64,000 nt of DNA from Pseudeuparius sepicola (GCA_963920635.1 OY987298.1:107761309-107825308); one strand, 5' to 3'; shown: positions 45,629 to 58,181, numbered from the stretch's first letter. A program made the numbers and translations. Notes: a model not told the origin generated them from the sequence alone.

Positions 45629-46310
45629 CATCACTGCTGAAGTTTAAATACCCTTTATAAAAGTCACTCTCAATCTAAGTTTTCTAAGACGATGCAATAA
45701 AAAAATAAAATTTGTAGCAGCACCAATGTTTACAATAGTGCATAAAGTGTACCTGGATACATGTGAATCGACTCTTGGGGGAAATTACCAAAAAATATTT
45801 AAAAGAAAAATACACAGCGTGTTCATATATCAACACCTTAAACAGTGAAAAACAAATATCCAAATCTATTTAAAAAATTTAAGAGGAAATAGTGAAGTAA
45901 GTATATGTATGCGAAAAAGCCTAATGACGGCCATTGTGATAAATATTTTTAAATAATTTTTGTCTCAAAATATAAGTAATTACTTAGATTAAAATTTGTA
46001 TTGACCAAAAGTTTTAAATTATGCGTGTTACTCGCTACAGATCGAAAAAAGCCATTTTACGGGTCAAAATGTTGAATCACCACGCACGTGCTGTACATTG
46101 AGTCTTAAATTAGACAAACGAAGTCTTCCTTTGTGTAATTTAATTTATTTTTCGTAAATAAATCGAAAATGATAACATTTAGGTAAAGGAAACTAAACAC
46201 AAACTTGCCCTAATTTTTTTGTGCTGAATACGGCTACAACAAAAAAATGGGGGTTTCTATTTGAAAATTTTGAGTTTTTGGCATTTTTTGAATTAATATT
46301 TGAATAATTT
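45629..46310. other. no gene recognised
   Basis: AT-rich sequence without recognisable ends or coding. Confidence 0.4.
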
Positions 46311-46745
46311 TTTGTGAGCACCCTGTACAAGATCGGAAACTTTCTTTATGGTATTTCTCAGCACCAAGCCTTTGACTACAAAATGCCAAGAGCGCGTTAC
46401 GAAATATGTAGCCGTTATGAAGAAACTGTCAATTAAGTACGGGTCTGCATCTTTCATTTTTCCTCTAAAATGGCAAATATCTCAAAAACGGTTGAACTTA
46501 GGTATAAGACATGATACATGTAATGTACCTACAATTTTCCGTAGAATCAAAAAAATGCAATAAAATATAGGGTGTTCCATTTAAAATAACGAAGTTGTCA
46601 GCGACTTCCGGTATAACCGGAAGTGCCGCCATTTTGAAAATATTTTAGATGAATAGTACTCATTGATATTGGTCAGCTGCCAAATTTTCAAAAAAATTAT
46701 GTTTACTTTTTGAGATATCGATCGATGCAGTTCGTGGTGAGACAC
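46311..46745. mobile_element. mariner-type repeat fragments
   Basis: GAGCACCCTGTAC at about 46316 and GAGACACCCTGTATA at about 46739 are two right-type ends in the same orientation. A TAGGGTGTTCCATTT left-type end lies at 46568. The 46566-46745 part may be one small element, with partial agreement of its two ends. Confidence 0.5.
46566..46649 (+). repeat. dispersed repeat with an imperfect palindrome, copy 2
   Basis: Aligns with 17817-17900, including CTTCCGGTATAACCGGAAG. Confidence 0.8.
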
Positions 46746-48436
46746 CCTGTATATTTTATTTCAAAATGTATTAATAAAGCTGTTTTCTACATTCGTTTGA
46801 ATACCTAATTGTTGTTGTTTCACTGTTTAAGGTAATAATCTGAAAATAAAAAAGTTGCCTTACATAATTTGATTGCGTCATCTTCAAAGTGCTTCAAAAA
46901 AATTTAGTTAAGCTCGTTTGGGAAGACTTTGACGAGCTCTATCAACTGGTTTTTGTAGAACCAAAATACCCCTTTTTTTGCTGACATATTGAGCTGGCGA
47001 CAAACTTTGAAGTGCGTGATTTTTTGATAATTTGCAATTATTGTAGTTTAAAATCATACCTCAATATCACATTTTTTAAATCCATAAAATAGAATAACGT
47101 ATAAACCGATATTCATGCAGTTACAACTCACTTTCTTTCTCCAAACTGATGCCAAAATAAGTCCAAAAAAACTTAAAACAACATAGTTAGTACATTGTTA
47201 ATAATGTCAAAAATATTCTATAAGTATAACAGTTGTGTACTCATTTCTTTAAAAACTAAACTGTATCGCGAGAACTAAATAGACAATAACGAACTATTTC
47301 ATCCCCCTCTTCAACACCTCTCCATGGAATGGTTTTTCTCATAAGACCAGAAAAAATACGTTATGATGGTGGGAAGTAGAAAGTCCATCTAGAATAATAT
47401 GCCATTAGTTAAATCAACGATTTTACAACGAAATGGAGAAGCATATTTACTGTTCACAATTTAATTTATTAAGGTTTGACCTTTAGAATGATCGAATAAG
47501 TTTCCCGGGTTACTATTGGACGATCTTTCAGAGTATTCTTTATTCGTTTGCAACGTCTTAAAAATACGCAATTCTCTGTACTGATTCCGACCTATTGTTG
47601 TGTTGCAGGGACAAACGGAGCGTTAAAGGTTCATTCAGACTAAGCGCAACGCTTTCAAATATCAAACACCACCGACTTGGTTGGATCTATAGCGTTAACA
47701 ATATAATGGTATATAATCAGTAATATAACTTTAAATAGCATAAAAGGTTGAAACCGCCACAATTCAAGAATTAATTTTCACAAATTTCACAATATAAGGG
47801 ACTTATAAGACAAATAGGTATAAGAGACTTGAGAATAAATTTATCAAGCACAATTTTTACCAGGTGCGGTTTTTATTGAGAATATTTTTTATGAATACGA
47901 GTTCTTTATTTTTTTTGTATATTTTTGTATATTTCCAAAACTGTTCATTTTGAATGAGCTTACTCTCTTGGATAATAGCGAAAGTGACAGCTACGACTGG
48001 AATATTTGATAAAACAAACAACATTACGTTTGGATGTTTCAGGCAAGGCGCAACTTTTTCATCTTTTTATGTCACACATTTTCTGAATGTGCATCATAAA
48101 AAACGGAGAACAGTTTAGAAAATGTGAAAGTTATGTAAATTCATTTATACGATTTATACGTACAGAAACATAATTTTCAGCAACATAATTTAGAACAGTG
48201 CAAAACAGACCAATTCTGACAAGTTGGTGTGTTTATTGAGCAGATACGCGGGTGCCAAGCAATGAAGTGTTAAATTCCCTTGCGTTTTATCGCTTAGCCT
48301 TGCGATAATTCCCAAGAACATTTATCGCTAGCAAGGACACATGGTTGGTTATTTCTTTAAGAAAAGAGATGCATTATTGGGTCTTCCTTCCACAGGTTCT
48401 ATTCTATATGGAATTCGACCTACTTTGTTTTTATTA
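46746..48436. other. no gene recognised
   Basis: AT-rich. ACCAGGTGCGGTTTTTAT at about 47861 is a repeat end shared with about 37420. Confidence 0.4.
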
Positions 48437-50336
48437 TACAGGGTTAACTATCACTTAGTACAATTTTTTTTATGATAGATAAAGAAAAATTAGACTTGCC
48501 AAAATAAATCTTCAAAAATTTAATTTGCTTTAAGCCCAATTTTTTTTTTCAAATCGTTTAAAACCCCTCAAAAAACGCCGCCTATGGACGCCCGCCGTGA
48601 CCTGTCTAAAAATTTCGCCTATGTCAATTGTAGTGATAGGTAGTGAAATTCACCACGAAATTTTGATTTCCTGTTGGAAACGATTACTTTCTAAGGAACA
48701 TGTAGAATGCCTATGAAACACCTACCTTACTGACATTTCCAGGATTGAATATCGCACCATTTTCTGTTTTCTTGCTTTTTTACATTAAAAGTCACACAGC
48801 ACAGCACTAAACAACACAACATTCACATTTTCTAAATCTGTTGGGAACCTCTTGGTTCCCCTCAGCCATTCCTTTTGTTTGAAGCGAGGTACTCAGTCCG
48901 AAGGAACCAAAAAACACAACTGCACAAGCACTACAGTAGCTGTTCATGTAACTGCTGCTCGTTGTCGATTTCATGTTCGATGTTCGTACACAATCGACTT
49001 CATGTATCTCCAAATACATACAAAAAACCATTGGATTCAAGTCTGGTGTGCCAGGTCCTAACTTTCCCATTTAATTAGTTGTTATTAGTTGTATTGTTAT
49101 TTCTAAGCGACCGTATTCCAATAAGGATACACGATAAACAGATAACGGTATGCCCGCGCGCAGGTGCTGTCACGTCAACGGTGACGCTTATTCGACAAAA
49201 TCATGGCTATCTTTTTTGAATCGTTTATTGTGAGCTAGGGAACCACATATTCACCAAGGTGTCTACATTCTTGTTTTGGATTTAACTTGACCTGAAATTG
49301 ATAACTGACGTATGAAAGTGAAACTAATTTCAGAACTATTTTTTATAAGTTGGCCGCGCTTTTGTCGAAGTGACGTAGGTGTGCAGAAGAGTTTAATTTT
49401 CGTTCTCCTAGCTGGCATATCGTTTTCTGTGTATCGTGCGCTGATGTTGTAATTCAGGTGAAGGCACTGGGAAACCTTTGATTTAATTTAGGCGATAGGG
49501 GAAAACCGTGTCGTGACTTGCGCGGGAGAGCCAAGAGGGGAGGATAGTAATGGAGTAACGGCACACGTTGTAGCAGCGAACTTTCGAGGGTCCCGGGGTT
49601 TTTGGAACTAAAAAGGCGGAGAAAAAGGGAAGCTGGAGTGTAGTGAGAAGCCTCGAGTATCGCCAGAGGCAGGATAAGGAAAATTGTGGAGAATTTGGAG
49701 ACGCCCTGTGCCCCGGATACAGGAAATCAAGAAGTGTTGCCAGGGCGGACCGACCAGTACTCGACACTTTGATAGAATTGTTAGTTACTGTGTTTTGCAT
49801 TGGGACAGCGAAGCTGTTGCACAATATGGAAGGACATTGACTCGGACATTGCGTGAGCTTTTAATTGAAAATAAACTGTTGTTTCGGGTCCTGCACTGCG
49901 CGCTAAAAGAAGGAACTATCAAAACGGGGTTTGCGCCTTTATCTAGGGCTTAAGAGGTCAGGTGAATTTAGGTCAGTTAAATTTCAAAGTAAGGTAAGGC
50001 GAATCCGGGAGAACCTCGGGTAAATCTAACAGCGCTGCGGCTGTACAGATCCAAATCGATTGTTATTTATGTATTTTTTTGATTTGTTTGAGTAAAAAGG
50101 TATTTTCATCCTTCCTAAAACAACGGCATCACCGCGAAAATAACTTCAAGCTGACAGTAGTACATTCCGAAGCCATATTGGTGACGTAATTAGAGGCGGA
50201 GATTTACAAGGAAAATAGGGGTTTTTACCCTTTTTTAAAGATTGTAAAAATAATCTAAAAATATTTTTCTATGTTTTCTTAAGCCACCCTGCGCACGTGG
50301 TAAAATTTTTTGTACTAAGTGATAGTTAACCCTGTA
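48437..50336 (-). mobile_element. mariner-type transposon relic, 1.9 kb
   Basis: Inverted ends: TACAGGGTTAACTATCACTT (then AGTACAA) on the left and AAGTGATAGTTAACCCTGTA on the right. A decayed transposase lies on the minus strand at about 48950-49060: TPDLNPMVF in one frame and WRYMKSIVYE in the next, which together form the conserved PDLNPxDFxxWxYxKSxVY box of mariner transposases broken by a frameshift. The part from about 49380 to 50000 is GC-richer with open frames on both strands but no recognised protein; it may be a later insertion. Confidence 0.75.
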
Positions 50337-52518
50337 TCATTGTCGTTTCTGAAGCAACGAAATCAAAATAAGATTAAGTTTATCGAAGTAAGCGCCCTCC
50401 CCGCCGTTAACTAAAGCAAGTAAAGTTCGCGAGAAAGAACCGTGAAATCATTAACTTTGTCGGCATGACCTTATACCATTAATTGTGAAAGTGGCTTCCA
50501 GAAGTAAAATGTTGCAAGATACGATTTTTTCCCCATTGCGGAACGGTCTCCCCTGCAAATCCCTGCATCTCGCAACAATAAATCGGCCGATATTTACGAC
50601 GGTGGCACGGGACCGCGAGAATTGAAACAAAATATAGGCGCCGTAAATAATCCTCGGTTGTTTTTCGCGCGAAAGCAGATAAATTACGCCGCCGCCGCGT
50701 CGCCCAGAAACGGCGCCTAGTGGAAAATATCCGCAGGCCATAAAGTTGACTTCAAGGGAGAAGACCAAGTTCGGTTGGTATTTTAGATACAGTCGTCTGC
50801 GCTATCGGCTATACACGACAGTGTATCCTAAAAGAAATAGGCACCCATTGATTTGCAGGCGCTGTGAAATATTTACTTTAGGTCGATAATCGATACTAAC
50901 CGTAATGTAATATATTTAAAAAGAAATTAATGCAAAATATGAAAACTTATTTAAAACAAAAAAAATGTTTCTACCAGTAGTAAGCCCTGTTTGGGACTTG
51001 TGGGATGTAAAATGCCCCCAGAGAGCATATTCCCACCCCCCATCAAGATGAAAAAAAGCACTCGAATATTTCAAAAACAAAAATTTACGAGGGTGTTCAC
51101 ACTTAAGATGGAATACACTATAGAGTACCTAACTAATAGACATCAAGGCCCACAGGTACGTGGAAGAACAGCCTATTTAGATTCAGCAGTGACGTGCTAG
51201 ACAAAAAGTAAAAAAAAAATGCTAAACAGACCATGCATGAAGATGAGACCCTTTCTCTTAGAAATAGATACTAGAAATTAATGAATTAACCGATATGTTT
51301 TAAAAGCCATACGGCAACAGAAGTTTGGTCCAGTGTAATATTCTAGAGTAACTATACGAAAGGAAGCCGACGGGCCTTTTTTCATGTACGCAAGCGCTAA
51401 TTTGAATGCAGCTAATGCTACTCTGTAAGAGATGGCGCGGCAATCCGGTAAAGTTTTGACAACGTCTTCCAGGTGCTGGTACTTTGGTGCCAGATTGTGC
51501 ATCTTTTCCTATTTATACAGATAGTTCTAAAGTGGCCAAGATCGATGGCGAGAGATTAAACGAATGAAAATCGGCAACGGCACCCGCCGCAACAGCCAGC
51601 ACCCGAACAAAATTCGATAGACATGTACCTAGCTATTTTACCTGCTCAATGAAGATCATATTTCTGTTGCCGTAGGCTATATTTCGTGGGATATTGTATT
51701 TGCCTGTCGGCCTTGAAAACCTAATACTACATACTGAGTTTGAATTGAAGCCGATATCTCTTTTTTTCAGAGATAAAAAATTAACTATGAAAATTACTGC
51801 TTTCGTAAATAATTTGTAACTCGAGAACTAACAGTTTATATATACATGTTTATAGGGATTTTTTGTTCTACCAAATTTTTAGTTTTTACACATGAGCTAA
51901 TTTATATTGGAAACTGATATATTTGAAAACTTCATATTTATTTGGAATTTAAAACAAAAAGCCGTTTTATTTATTTGTTTTTTAACAATGAACCTGTATG
52001 ATTGTTTGCTTCAGTTATAAAAAATTTAAATATTTTATATTTCATAATATAAAAAAAAATTAAAACTTTAAAACAATCAATGTGTTCACAAACTGAAAAG
52101 ATTACTTCAAACCACAATAATTGGGGATGCAACTATTATTTTAATTAGGGAGGGTTGCAGATCATGTGATGAAAACCACTCCTCCAGGATAGTGGTTAGT
52201 TTTTTAAGCCGGTTGTACTGCAATGAAAAAAGTTCCCAGGACAATGAATTGTAGAGAAGGAAACACGCTTGAAGAAAGTCTAGTGTTATCTAAGCTTTCG
52301 TGTCTAATGTCTAGTGTGCAACAAAAACAAAAAATCAAACATGCCAAATAATTTCCAATTTTTTTTATTCAAAAATATGTTTACAAATATTTATTAATTT
52401 ATACTAAAACAATATAACTGCACTTTGTATGCAATAATTTTTACATTTTTTCAAAATTAACTTCACTATTATATAATAATGAATAGAAAATATAATTACA
52501 ATTTTACTCTATCTAACC
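50337..52518. other. no gene recognised; GC island at 50500-50770
   Basis: The GC-rich island has a 105-codon minus-strand frame without recognisable domain. 52280-52330 carries AAGCTTTCGTGTC, the inverse of the CGAAAGCTT next to the hammerhead-like core at 52519, suggesting a second, decayed copy in opposite orientation. Confidence 0.45.
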
Positions 52519-52546
52519 CTGATGAGTTCTAAACATAAGAACGAAA
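52519..52546 (+). ncRNA. hammerhead ribozyme-like core
   Basis: CTGATGA at 52519-52525, a 5-bp stem II (GTTCT 52526-52530, AGAAC 52538-52542) with a 7-base loop, and GAAA at 52543-52546 give the complete conserved hammerhead core in correct order and spacing. GCTTGTG follows as a possible stem III strand. I could not find a matching NUH cleavage site with partner strands for stems I and III close by, so it may be one half or a decayed copy, possibly from a Penelope-like or retrozyme-type element. Confidence 0.5.
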
Positions 52547-52729
52547 GCTTGTGATTTATTAAGAATGGTGTTTTTTTTATGAATATTATTTTCACTTACA
52601 TAATTTGAGTAGAACAGCAGTGAAATTTTGAGAATGCCTACGAGGGGATAAAAGGTAATAAAGTTATAAATAAAGGTAATAAGTAAAAATATATCGGTAT
52701 CCATCTATTTTTTTAATTGAGTTTTTCGA

Positions 52730-52985
52730 CACCAAACTGATTAAAATACATCCTTTTCAAGTTGCCTGGAGAATTCATAAATTCTTATCAGAAAATGAAC
52801 GAAGCTTTGAACGTGTAATAACTCAAAAAATAACTTCAACAAATTTGTTTTCTGAGCTTAGAGAGAATAAATCTTCCTCCTTTCTCAAAGAGCATGTCAT
52901 GTATCTGTCATTTCACTTTGACGAAGAATTTATGAGTTTTCCAGGCAACTTGAAAAAGTTGCCTTTTAATTTAATCAGTTTGGTG
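52730..52985. mobile_element. 256-bp MITE with a terminal hairpin
   Basis: CACCAAACTGATTAAAATAC on the left is inverted as TTAATTTAATCAGTTTGGTG on the right; the arms run about 55-60 bases. The right arm contains GGCAACTTGAAAAAGTTGCC (52944-52963), a perfect 8-bp stem with a GAAA loop. A fragment of the same family lies at 15691-15728. Confidence 0.82.
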
Positions 52986-54147
52986 GAGAAAACACCAATT
53001 AGAAAATAAAATGGATTTGTTTGCGCCACAAATAAATTTTAGAAAATATATCGGTATATATTGTGGGATTTGATATTGTGGATATATTGGAATTTACTAT
53101 TAATGGTTTAAATAGAGAGACTCTCGTTTATTAAGGACAGTGCGTCGAAAGATACTTCAACAATAATGCCAGCAATTTGCTAGTCAAAGAGGGATGTATT
53201 ATTTATTCCCATATTATGAGATAACGCACAGAATTCGAATTAAAAAAAAATTCAAGCTATCGATGCGAGAGGAAATTGCATGCTGGTATACATCTTCGGG
53301 CTGGTAGACATTATGGGAAGCATGGAAACTTTTTAGAGAAATAATAATAATTTCATTGTTGTTTACAATCTGGAGGGGCACTAGTTTAGGAAAAAAATTG
53401 CGACTTATTATAGGCTATAAGGGGGTATTCTGTGGTTATACAGCTTAGTGGCCGGCAAAACAAACGCAACCAAAATGGGGCCGGAGAAACTTTATGCAGA
53501 TATCGCGGTATACGAGGGGGATTCGAAAACTTAAACGCGACACAAAAGTAAAGTGCCCATATTTTGTGTCGTAGAGAAAACTACTTATTCTAACATTATT
53601 ATAACACCATTACACCCTTTCGCGCTAAATAAGATACCGGCGTTTGTACTGACCGTGGCTATTTACCTAATTGGAAATACGAAAAAACATGTTAAATAAG
53701 CATTTTTTTTGTTGCGCTGCGCAAAACAGTCCCCAAGTTTCACAACAACAGATTTTAGGAATGTTCAATTTCTGACATTTAGAATATGAATATTCCATAA
53801 TATATTAAATATCTAGCTTTGTTATGATTTACGTTCTTTTTAATGGAGCGAATTCTCTTTGCAGTCAGTATTTCGCAGTTTTGTCATATTAACACAGTTT
53901 TTATACTTACCAATGTAAATTTATTTGTAATAACATGATATTAACAAGCACAGAAGAAAATTGTATGTCTAGATTACGACGTGAATTTCAGAAGAATAAA
54001 CATTATTTTGGAATTATGGGATGATCTGTTCATCAGCCAGAGGAAGCAAGAATTCTAGATTTTTTTTCGTAGAGTCTTTTGTAATGTATGCCAGAATGAA
54101 AATATAAACAATTGTTTGAAGCCCCAAAGCGAAACATTGGTCCGCTA
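52986..54147. other. no gene recognised; dispersed repeat and a hammerhead-like tail motif
   Basis: AT-rich. The inverted copy of the 38978-39068 repeat lies at 53768-53870. TTTGAAGCCCCAAAGCGAAAC followed by ATTGG at about 54115-54140 is a third degenerate hammerhead/Penelope-type tail, directly before a mariner insertion. Confidence 0.5.
53768..53870 (-). repeat. dispersed repeat, copy 2 (inverted)
   Basis: Reverse complement of the 38978-39068 repeat, with TTCTGACATTTAGAAT and CGAATTCTCTTTGC blocks. Confidence 0.8.
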
Positions 54148-54683
54148 TACAGGGTGTCTCAGATTTTACCGGGAAAATTTAATGTAAAAATAGACAGAAC
54201 AGTTTATATGAACATGTTTTAAAGTTTCATTTTCGAGTCAAGTAAAGTTAATAAAAAAATCTGTGATTCTGTTGATATTAGAGGATATCAATTCGAACAA
54301 CTATTATATTTTATTTTAATCAAAAGTATGTGTTTTTTTGTTTAGTATTCAAAGTATTAATGTAATTAAATTTCTTTCTTCATGCTTGGACGGATAAACA
54401 GTTTTTTTTTATCGAAAGTAAGTAATATAGACAAAAAATGCAAGAGTGAATGCAACAAATAAATAAAATTTAATTACATTGAATTAAACACCTTATACTT
54501 TTTACTAAAAACATGCCAAGTTTTATCAAAATCGGCAAAGTTGTTATTGAGATTTTTGAAAAAAAAAGTATATTTTTATTAAATTTAACACCCTGTATCT
54601 CGAAAACAAAGTTTAAAGACTAACTTTATATGAAATTTTCTTTTTATTCTATCGCCTATTAAATTTTCGCGATACACCCTGTA
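54148..54683. mobile_element. mariner-type MITE, 536 bp
   Basis: TACAGGGTGTCTCAGATTTT on the left and GCGATACACCCTGTA on the right. CGAAAATTTAAT-type words follow inside both ends. Internal CACCCTGTATCTCG at about 54589 suggests a second end nested inside. No coding. Confidence 0.7.
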
Positions 54684-55510
54684 TAAAGAAGAAAATGAAA
54701 ATTTTAATGTGTTCTATGCTTACTCACACCATACAGTTCTGTTCATCGTTTATAAAGTTAGCACCAAATGGGAAATTTTTTTATTATAAAATGTTGTGAA
54801 AATTCGATTTCGGATTATGTTGGTGCATGTTTCGGGTACACTATTGCTCCCAAAGAGGGTGATGACGTCACAATTCATGCCTGTCAAATTGCCTTGGAAA
54901 TATCAGACAAAGTTATTAAGAAAATATGTTCATATTTTATTAATGTGCCTCTGCGCCAATTTTCAGAAAGATATCAACGTGTTTGTTTTTTCTGAATTAT
55001 TTCTCTTCAAATCGGCCCTCGATATTTTTTTCGCAAATAACCTAAGACATTTATTTACTGGTTGCTTTCTTACTAAAGCATAACAATAGAAATACATTTC
55101 AAAGCAAATTTAAGAACACAAAAATAAGATTTTTTTAAAATAGTTGTTGTGTAACAATGCAATATTGGCGCAAACACTCTTTAATTTAAGGCTAAGCAGG
55201 TCCTTCCCTGGGCCAGTGTTATAATATTTTTACATAAGACACAGCCATATTTTGAAATTCAGTGAAACTAAATGATAAGGTATACAGTTTTGTGTTGAAT
55301 TTTATGGTTTCAATTTCAGTTCTAGGAATATCAAGTAAGAAAAAACGAACATTTTGCTATCTTTCCAAAAATCACGACCCTTTTTAGGTGTAATAATTTA
55401 CCCAAAACGCACAAACATATCTCTAAAATTAGATTTTCAAAAAATCTAATGGCGGACATCGAAACTGCCAGTAGCGATAGCTTGAATCAGCGCTATGGAC
55501 AGGTCTTTAA
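54684..55510. other. no gene recognised
   Basis: AT-rich. Overlapping 75- and 95-codon frames at 54768-55083 have no recognisable features. Confidence 0.4.
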
Positions 55511-56744
55511 TACAGGGTTTCCCAACGAAAACTTGACCCCCAAAAATTACAACCCGATATGTTCATCCCCCTAATCCCTAGCAACCCCAACTTTAAAATT
55601 TCAAATGGAACTACCCCACATAATTTTAAAGCCCTTTTTATTGCGAATACAGTGATGTATCGTTTTTAGAATTCTGTTGAGATTGGACAGAATTATTGGC
55701 TAAAAACGGAAAGTTGGCAATCCACTGTACGCGTAGTAATTTCTACACAAATGCCCGCCACCAATAAGTTTTTTATCTACTACACACGACCAAATTACCT
55801 ACCTAGTTTTTATTGACATGTCGATCAGTTTACAAAAATGTCACAAATGAAAAAGCTGAAGCAAAACAAAAAAAGTTCCAAACGAATTCAAACCTAATAT
55901 CTTTTTAAAATATGTAACAAAAAGTCACTGTCACGAAAAAAAGTTCCCGTTTTTTTGCCTGTAACCACGAAATCGTTAGTTTCAGCCTTCTATTGAAAGT
56001 GGAAACGTATTTTCGAAATGGTTTATTCTATCGCGGAAAGGGTAGAAATTGTTGCAATTTGTTATCGAAATCATGATTGCGCTAAAGCGACAGCACGAAT
56101 TGCAACAATTTCTAACCTTTCCGTGATATAATAAACCATTTCAAAAACACGTTTACACTTTCAATAGTAGGCTGAAACTAACGATTTCGTAGTTACGAGC
56201 AAAAAACGGGGTCCTTTTTGTGACAGTGACTTTTTGTTATTTTAAAAAGATAGATACAAGGTTTGAATTCGTATGTAAGTTAGTGTAAGTGTTTTGCTTC
56301 AGCTTTTTCATTTGTGACTTTTTTGTAAACTGATCGACACGTCAATAAAAACTAGGTAATTTGGTCGCGTGTAGTAGATAAAAAAACTTATTAGTGCCGA
56401 GCATTTGTGTAAGAAATTACTACGCGTACATTGGATTGTCAACTTTCCGTTTTTAGTGAATAGGTACCTAATTCTGTCAAATCTCAACAGATTTCTAAAA
56501 ACGCCACATCACTGTATTCGCAATTAAAAATGTTTAAAATGATGCGCCACAAGTGGGGTAGCTCTATTTGAAATTTTAAAGTTCGGGTTGCTAGGGATTC
56601 CAGGGGGATGAACGAACATATCGAGTTGGATTGACTGTAAAAAAAGCTCCCCCACGAACAAAAATCGACGGGTCTCGGCGAATTTTCAAATATTTTCCGG
56701 TTTTCTAATTTTTGGGGGTCAAGTTTTCGTTGGGAAACCCTGTA
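55511..56744. mobile_element. 1.2-kb mariner foldback, almost entirely hairpin
   Basis: Ends TACAGGGTTTCCCAACGAAA and inverted TTTCGTTGGGAAACCCTGTA, bordered by TA. The arms cover practically the whole element (about 550 and 640 bases). The right arm has about 85 extra bases (about 56633-56715) without a partner on the left. Only about 35 bases at the centre (about 56064-56098) are unpaired, and these belong to a transposase start (see 56018-56120). Confidence 0.92.
56018..56120 (+). pseudogene. mariner transposase N-terminal remnant at the hairpin tip
   Basis: The ATG at 56018 opens MVYSIAERVEIVAICYRNHD followed by CAKATARIATISN. This matches the start of mariner-type transposases: short basic N-terminus, ERVEIV, then the D/N-x-S/C-x-x-x-T-A-R helix of the first helix-turn-helix. 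The frame then runs into the right arm and everything downstream is missing. It is the mirror case of the 22035 and 34053 elements, which kept only the C-terminus. Confidence 0.65.
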
Positions 56745-57809
56745 TAGTGTTGGTAAAGGTCCAACAGCGACAATTTGAATACCGAGGAAGTATAACTTGA
56801 TCTGCAATTTTGTAGTTGGTTGTCTACGGGCGCGCTGCGTTACTGCATTTTGACGGAATATCGATCCATCCAGAAACAGCGCATAAGCGAGACGAAGCAA
56901 CGAACTGCGGGAGGGAACACTTGCAATCGCGGAGCAACGCCGAGTTGAACAGGGATCAATGCCGGTGCGGGGAGAGCCGGTCGCGCCGAGAACAATCGGA
57001 GAAATTGAATAAACAAAATGGATACGGGGGTAAGTCGCCTGTAAGTTTACATAATCCGAGGGAAAACTAAGGAGTTATGGAAAATCCGGTTATAGGCTCC
57101 GGGGGAAGTCTGTCGATGTCACATCGGAATTTTCACGTGGGATTATGCAAAGCGCGCCCGCCTTTGTAACGTGGGGATGAAAGAAGAATGACACACTTAT
57201 TATGAATCCGGTGATGGTTATATTAAATAAATAAGTTCCAAAATACAGAAAATCACTTTCATTTCTGCTTAAACCGGATGTTATTAAAAAAAATGAATAT
57301 TCAGGAATACTACTTAAGGGTTCTCTAATGATTGTGTAGGAAAAAAAATAGATTTTATTTCGCAAAAAATAATTTTGGTGAAAGTTTTTTATCCACACCC
57401 CCTTACTTTTTACTACAATTATTTTATGTCAACCGGTATTCACGTAACATAATTTTCCTGCTTGGATGGGCCACCCTGTACCTTTTTGTATAAAGTAATA
57501 GTAGGTAAAATACGTTTTAGAGAAGAATACACGATATTCAGCTAAAAAATTAGTTATTATATCCGAAATGAAATGATATCTAATGGTACCTACTTACGTT
57601 AAATTTGCTAGGTTGGATTGCATTTCCCCCTTACCTACCTGAAAAAAAAAAGAAATTTAATTGGTACAACTTATATTAACAAGTAACCTAATAATTTAGA
57701 AAGAATAAAAATATTACAATAACAGTTCAAAATTTCTTACCAAGTATATTTTTATTTTTACTTTTATCTATCCATGGCATAGACAACAAAAAAATGAATC
57801 ATAAATATA
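56745..57809. other. no gene recognised; GC-rich island at 56800-57180
   Basis: The GC-rich island has an 84-codon frame (56816-57070, Arg/Glu/Asn-rich) without recognisable domain. GGGCCACCCTGTACC at about 57469 is a lone mariner-type end, also seen at 14.8 kb. The retrotransposon LTR follows. Confidence 0.45.
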
Positions 57810-58091
57810 TGTTATATCCGACCTCAAGCATCACCTTGATCATAACCTTGTTTTTACCCTTGATTCTGTTTACTGTTGGATATTATGTTCTCATTCTCTA
57901 TTGTTCAAGATGCTTACTACAAAGATATCATTTTCCATTGTATATTGTTCTAGAATGATTACTAGAACATATCATATTCCTTTTGAGTATTGTTAAAACT
58001 TGCTTACTGCAAGAATTGCAGAATTTGATCTTCCCTTTGTCTTTATATTCTTTTCCCATGAGAACCACAACACCTCAGCATAACAGATCTG

Positions 58092-58099
58092 TATAAATA
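58092..58099 (+). promoter_or_regulatory. LTR TATA box
   Basis: TATAAATA. Transcription would start about 30 bases downstream, near 58126 (TTCTAGTCTTG), followed by GTCTAAGCCG that may act as a downstream promoter element. Confidence 0.75.
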
Positions 58100-58175
58100 G
58101 GACCTAGTAAAGTAAGAGTGTTAATTCTAGTCTTGTCTGTAGTCTAAGCCGAAACTCTGTAACTCGCGTTACTCA

Positions 58176-58181
58176 AATAAA
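58176..58181 (+). promoter_or_regulatory. LTR polyadenylation signal
   Basis: AATAAA, about 50 bases after the predicted start. In the 3' LTR the equivalent site would end the transcript. Confidence 0.75.

Noticed and set aside
49483..49953. 113-codon minus and 89-codon plus ORFs in the GC-richer part of the 48437-50336 element
   Set aside because: No transposase or other motif could be recognised; overlapping frames in three registers suggest chance.
52519..52546. Confident annotation as an active hammerhead ribozyme
   Set aside because: The core is complete, but I could not pair stems I and III or find the cleavage site nearby, so it is listed only as hammerhead-like.
56816..57070. 84-codon Arg/Glu-rich ORF
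   Set aside because: Compositional frame in a GC-rich island that starts within the last part of the region beside the foldback; no supporting signal.
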